Positions 61,039-64,000 of a stretch of DNA of 64,000 nt are shown in pieces. The DNA is from Bartonella bovis 91-4 (GTDB lineage: Bacteria; Pseudomonadota; Alphaproteobacteria; Rhizobiales; Rhizobiaceae): NCBI RefSeq assembly GCF_000384965.1, contig NZ_CM001844.1:1503667-1567666 (forward strand). The letters are read 5' to 3'. A program made the translations under genes and the position numbers. Under the pieces are notes generated by a model. The model did no database searches. It was not told the DNA's origin and saw only the letters and a program-made list of their open reading frames with translations. Position 1 is the stretch's first letter; every line of letters begins with the position of its first letter.

Positions 61039-61758
61039 TTATTTAACACAAAAAATCTGTTGCAATGCATTTTTAAACCACTGGCGCAAAATCTTGTCAT
61101 ACATTAAGTGGCCTTGTAAATGTAAATAGGTAGGCTGAGCGCCTTTTTTAGTCAATTTTTTAGCTGAACGCGCCACTAAACGCTGCATCATAGTCCGTGT
61201 TAATTCGGCATGAAATTGCAAACCCCACGCACTATTTCCATAACGAAAGGCTTGTACAGGGTATGTTTGACTACTTGCTAAAAGAACTGCCTCTTTAGGT
61301 AAATCATAAATACCTTCATCATGAAAATTATAAACCATTTCAGGCCAATCCATAATCGCTTTACCTTGAGGTGTTGCTTCCAATGGATACCAACCGATTT
61401 CAACAATTTTATCACTTCTCGCACAAACACGCCCACCCAAATTTTGCGCTAACATTTGTGCTCCAAGACAGATACCTAAAAAAGGTTTATCCTCTTTTAT
61501 AGACAAAGAAATCCAATTAATCTCCTCACGAATATATTCTTCCCTGTCATTGACACTCATCGGGCCACCTAAAATGACAACACCTGCGTAATGTTCCAAT
61601 GTATTGGGAAGTTTTTGTCCTACAATAGGACAGTAAAGATCAAGCATAAAACCGTTTTGTTTCAGAAATTGTCCCAAACGACCAGTGTATGAAGATTGAC
61701 AATGTAAAACCACTGCAATTCTTGGTTTTTTACTTTTTTGTTTTTTACCAAGACACAT
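61039..61758 (-). CDS. class I glutamine amidotransferase-like protein
   Basis: A stand-alone GATase domain of the GMP synthase type, without a synthetase partner. The 239 residues have the nucleophile elbow FLGICLGAQMLAQNLGG with Cys97, the oxyanion strand VVILGGPMSV and the His/Glu of WGLQFHAEL (about 185-194). The first ten residues and the last 50 are Lys/Arg-rich. The catalytic triad is intact, so glutaminase or a related hydrolase activity is likely; the acceptor is unknown. It lies between gdh (convergent) and the HemY-like gene, which is on the same strand. Confidence 0.85.
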   Translation of the reverse strand: MCLGKKQKSKKPRIAVVLHCQSSYTGRLGQFLKQNGFMLDLYCPIVGQKLPNTLEHYAGVVILGGPMSVNDREEYIREEINWISLSIKEDKPFLGICLGAQMLAQNLGGRVCARSDKIVEIGWYPLEATPQGKAIMDWPEMVYNFHDEGIYDLPKEAVLLASSQTYPVQAFRYGNSAWGLQFHAELTRTMMQRLVARSAKKLTKKGAQPTYLHLQGHLMYDKILRQWFKNALQQIFCVK

Positions 61759-61873
61759 TTTTGCTAAAAAATTCTTTTTTAATTATTATTATAGCAAATA
61801 CAGATTTAGTTACACACTTTTAAAACATAAAAAAGTGATTTTTGTCAACAAGGCTTATTCTAAATTTTTTTCT

Positions 61874-63418
61874 TTAAAATAATTGAAATTTCTTTTTTGA
61901 TTTAGAAGCCTTTTTTTCTGTTGTTTTAATATTTAAGTCATCAACATCTAAATGAATCTGATTGAATATCTCTTCATTTTGCTTCTTTGTATAAACCTCA
62001 AAGGAGCTATTATTTTTTTCAGGAAGACATTCATCTAATAGATTATCCTTAAAAGCTATTTCGGGAACACTTTGTTTGTCTTCCTTTTTCAACATAATGT
62101 CATCAGCTTCTAATGTTAAAGGAAACCGGCGGGGAGGTGCTTTCCATTCAAAACAGCCCAATCGTCCACTTATTGGGGAGACTGCTGACCAAGAAGAAAA
62201 AAGAGTATTATCACAAATCCATGTTGGATCACGTTCTGCATTGCGTGCTAAAAAAAGCCACCGATGTACTAACCCCTGATCATTTCCTTGAACCTTTTCA
62301 ATATCTGCTAGTAATAAATATACACTTTCTCGTGGATGATAATTTAATGCTTTTTGTGCCTTTTCTCTTGCTAATGTCAATTCACCTGCCTCTAGAGCAG
62401 CTTTAGCAATAAGAAAAGCTGATTCAAAAGTGTTTTTATTATAAGAAGCCAGTTTTTTAGCTCTTTTCAAACGTCCAACAGCTCTTTCTTCTCTTCCAAG
62501 ATAAAGTGCTCCAAAATCAGGATGAGGATCTTTTTTCCAAGCTTCAATGATTATCTTATCAGCCTTGCGGGTTTCGTTTAATTTATAAAGAATACCTGCC
62601 GTTATAACTCTTATTGGCCCAAAATCAGGTACTAACTTATGCGCTTTTAAAATGGCGGTACGTGCTTTTACAGGGTGGGTTTTAAAGACATGAAGTGCCT
62701 TTCCACTTAGTAACAGAGCATGTGTAAGATTGCGCTCTGCAGTTAAACGAGCAGGGCGCGGTAAAGCTTTTTGCGCTTTTTCAAAAACATCAAGTGCTTC
62801 GTCCCACTGCCCTTCAGCACTCAATCGATCGAGCACAGCTTGATGAGCCCACACCAGTGATGGCGATAAAGTAAATGCCTCTTGTGCATAGTGTTGCGCT
62901 GCTTCATAAGCTTTCGTATCCATAGCCTCACGAAACAAACCATAAAGCCCAGCAAGTTTTGTCAATTTTTTTTGTCTCATCTCCTCGTAGAGATGAATAG
63001 CTCCAATAGAATCTTTCTGCAAAACTAAAGTTTGAGCTTGTAAAAGTTTTATCAACGGTTCATGATTTTCTTCAAGATATTTTAACGTTTGTATTTCCAT
63101 TTTTCGCGCTGTTAGATGATCACCAACAAAAGCTGCAAGAAGGCCCTGTGAAAGAGCTTCACGACCGCGTCTTTGACGACGTGTATAAAAATAATTGTAG
63201 AGAGCTCCAGGTGCAAAACAAATAAGATACAAAAGCCACCATAAAATCCCCAAAAATATAATAAACGTACTAAAAAAAGCTAACAATGAAATAGATAATC
63301 GCATTTGCATAAATGTTATGGTCACCACACTATTATGGCCAATAACCCATCCAAAAGCTCCACCAAGAATACAAACAACAAAAATATAAATAAAAACACG
63401 TATCATTCTTGGCCCCAT
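61874..63418 (-). CDS. HemY-like inner-membrane TPR protein
   Basis: The N-terminal HemY domain with TPR repeats is linked to heme synthesis loci in Proteobacteria, but its role is unclear. The 514-residue protein has two N-terminal helices (about 5-25 and 42-68) typical of the family, with ALSQGLLAAFVGDHLTARKM directly after, and then helix-turn-helix repeats over most of the rest (about 115-390). The C-terminal 80 residues are polar and acidic with a Lys-rich end. ATG 63418 directly follows the stop of the upstream gene; ATG 63406 is an alternative. It is probably coupled to the mitofilin-like gene. Confidence 0.85.
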   Translation of the reverse strand: MGPRMIRVFIYIFVVCILGGAFGWVIGHNSVVTITFMQMRLSISLLAFFSTFIIFLGILWWLLYLICFAPGALYNYFYTRRQRRGREALSQGLLAAFVGDHLTARKMEIQTLKYLEENHEPLIKLLQAQTLVLQKDSIGAIHLYEEMRQKKLTKLAGLYGLFREAMDTKAYEAAQHYAQEAFTLSPSLVWAHQAVLDRLSAEGQWDEALDVFEKAQKALPRPARLTAERNLTHALLLSGKALHVFKTHPVKARTAILKAHKLVPDFGPIRVITAGILYKLNETRKADKIIIEAWKKDPHPDFGALYLGREERAVGRLKRAKKLASYNKNTFESAFLIAKAALEAGELTLAREKAQKALNYHPRESVYLLLADIEKVQGNDQGLVHRWLFLARNAERDPTWICDNTLFSSWSAVSPISGRLGCFEWKAPPRRFPLTLEADDIMLKKEDKQSVPEIAFKDNLLDECLPEKNNSSFEVYTKKQNEEIFNQIHLDVDDLNIKTTEKKASKSKKKFQLF

Positions 63419-64000
63419 TTACATTTTCACAGCCTTAGAAGATCCTTGCTGCACAAAAATCAGTAATTGCTGAACAACACGTTGCACCATTAAATGCCGT
63501 TTTAACTGGCGCATAAAATCTACTGAAATATCCTGAGCATTTTGGGGTAATGTTTGCCACTCTGCTAAAGCATTTTGGTAATCTCCAACTTGAATGGCCA
63601 TTTCCATCCGCGCCACAATCGCACCTACCGTTGTACCTTCAACATTCCCAACTGGCCGTAAAATAAATAAACTTTTTATCCAAGCCCAAATCCGTGCAAA
63701 AAAACCAGCATCTGATGCAACAGTATTTTGTTGCCCAACAATCGTATCTGCAATACTAGAAAAATCAGCCGCAAGTTTAGCAGGGCTTGGAAGACCTGTA
63801 TCTGCTGTTTCTTGCAAAATATCAAACCCAGAAATTGAAGACGAAAAACGCTGCATTACTTCCAATTCATTGACATAAGGCTTACCATGATCGATAGCGT
63901 TTTTTAAAGCATTAATCGCCATTAAAAGTGTAGAATCTATTCCCTCTTTTGCATTATTTCTTGCAGCAATTTCTTCCCGTAGAGTGTCTATTTGTTGCTT
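63419..64000 (-). CDS. C-terminal part of a mitofilin-like inner-membrane protein (start outside window)
   Basis: The frame stays open to the right edge. A Met at 63922 is an internal codon: the 26 codons before it (reading IDTLREEIAARNN) continue the frame, so the gene's start lies outside the window. The visible 193 residues have a coiled-coil segment and then the helical C-terminal domain of the COG4223/mitofilin-like family found with hemY in Rhizobiales (FARIWAWIKSLFILRPVG and GDYQNALAEWQTLP). The membrane anchor should be in the missing part. Its stop is directly against the hemY start. Confidence 0.72.
   Translation of the reverse strand, partial: KQQIDTLREEIAARNNAKEGIDSTLLMAINALKNAIDHGKPYVNELEVMQRFSSSISGFDILQETADTGLPSPAKLAADFSSIADTIVGQQNTVASDAGFFARIWAWIKSLFILRPVGNVEGTTVGAIVARMEMAIQVGDYQNALAEWQTLPQNAQDISVDFMRQLKRHLMVQRVVQQLLIFVQQGSSKAVKM

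Overview
The window reads as a contiguous piece of core chromosome from a Bartonella species or very close relative (Alphaproteobacteria, Rhizobiales/Hyphomicrobiales). The evidence is low G+C, protein sequences of clear rhizobial type, rhizobial gene orders (atpHAGDC, sdhCDAB, leuS-lptE, ftsEX-ydcF, ftsK-lolA-xthA, dnaJ-cobS-cobT, htpX-rsmB-heparinase-purH), reduced pathways and decayed genes. The genus is inferred from the overall pattern and was not tested by a search. I saw no rRNA, tRNA, insertion sequence, prophage or CRISPR array.

Layout. 1-9 kb: the end of a small membrane protein on +, then on - an EmrAB-type drug exporter and the F1 part of ATP synthase (atpHAGDC, with an unusual N-terminal extension on AtpD). 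8.4-16 kb: an unrecognised exported protein, priA, a gene-poor 1.2-kb gap, lptE and leuS. 16-19 kb (+): yggS, ftsE-ftsX-ydcF. 19.6-24.3 kb (-): a NodT-MacA-MacB tripartite exporter operon. 24.4-28.5 kb (-): xthA, lolA, ftsK. 28.7-30.2 kb (+): a UbiH-type monooxygenase followed by a degenerate in-frame tandem copy of its last 258 bp. 30.5-33.9 kb (-): succinate dehydrogenase sdhCDAB. 34.9-36.9 kb (-): rimM-trmD-rplS. 37-43 kb (mostly +): sapC-like gene, xerC, bolA (-), a J-domain protein, cobS and cobT. 43-47.5 kb: a YhhQ-type transporter, rpmB, SURF1, a small DUF1127 gene and purH. 47.7-52 kb: heparinase-like protein, rsmB and htpX on -, then an SdhAF4 (DUF1674) gene on +. 52.4-54.7 kb (-): rpsP, a decayed chorismate mutase, ffh with a structured leader. 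55-60.6 kb: beta-carbonic anhydrase (-) and the giant NAD-glutamate dehydrogenase (+). 61-64 kb (-): a class I glutamine amidotransferase, a HemY-like TPR protein and the end of a mitofilin-like protein.

Functional themes. Respiration and energy: F1 ATP synthase, succinate dehydrogenase with its flavinylation factor SdhAF4 18 kb away, SURF1, a ubiquinone hydroxylase candidate and an NAD-GDH suited to growth on amino acids. Envelope: LptE, LolA, FtsEX, FtsK and two exporters. Translation and targeting: leuS, trmD, rimM, rplS, rpsP, rpmB, rsmB, ffh. The usual rhizobial run ffh-aroQ-rpsP-rimM-trmD-rplS is present in the same order and orientation, but about 15 kb lies between rpsP and rimM.

Most of the window is ordinary housekeeping DNA. 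I found no clearly new multi-gene system. The points most worth a second look are the ubiH tail duplication that stays in frame beyond the stop codon, the chorismate mutase that has lost its active site and reading frame but kept its ribosome binding site, the structured RNA candidates around ffh and gdh (one with an anti-Shine-Dalgarno loop), three tandem 10-bp repeats upstream of rpmB/surf1, and CobS/CobT homologues with no chelatase large subunit in view.
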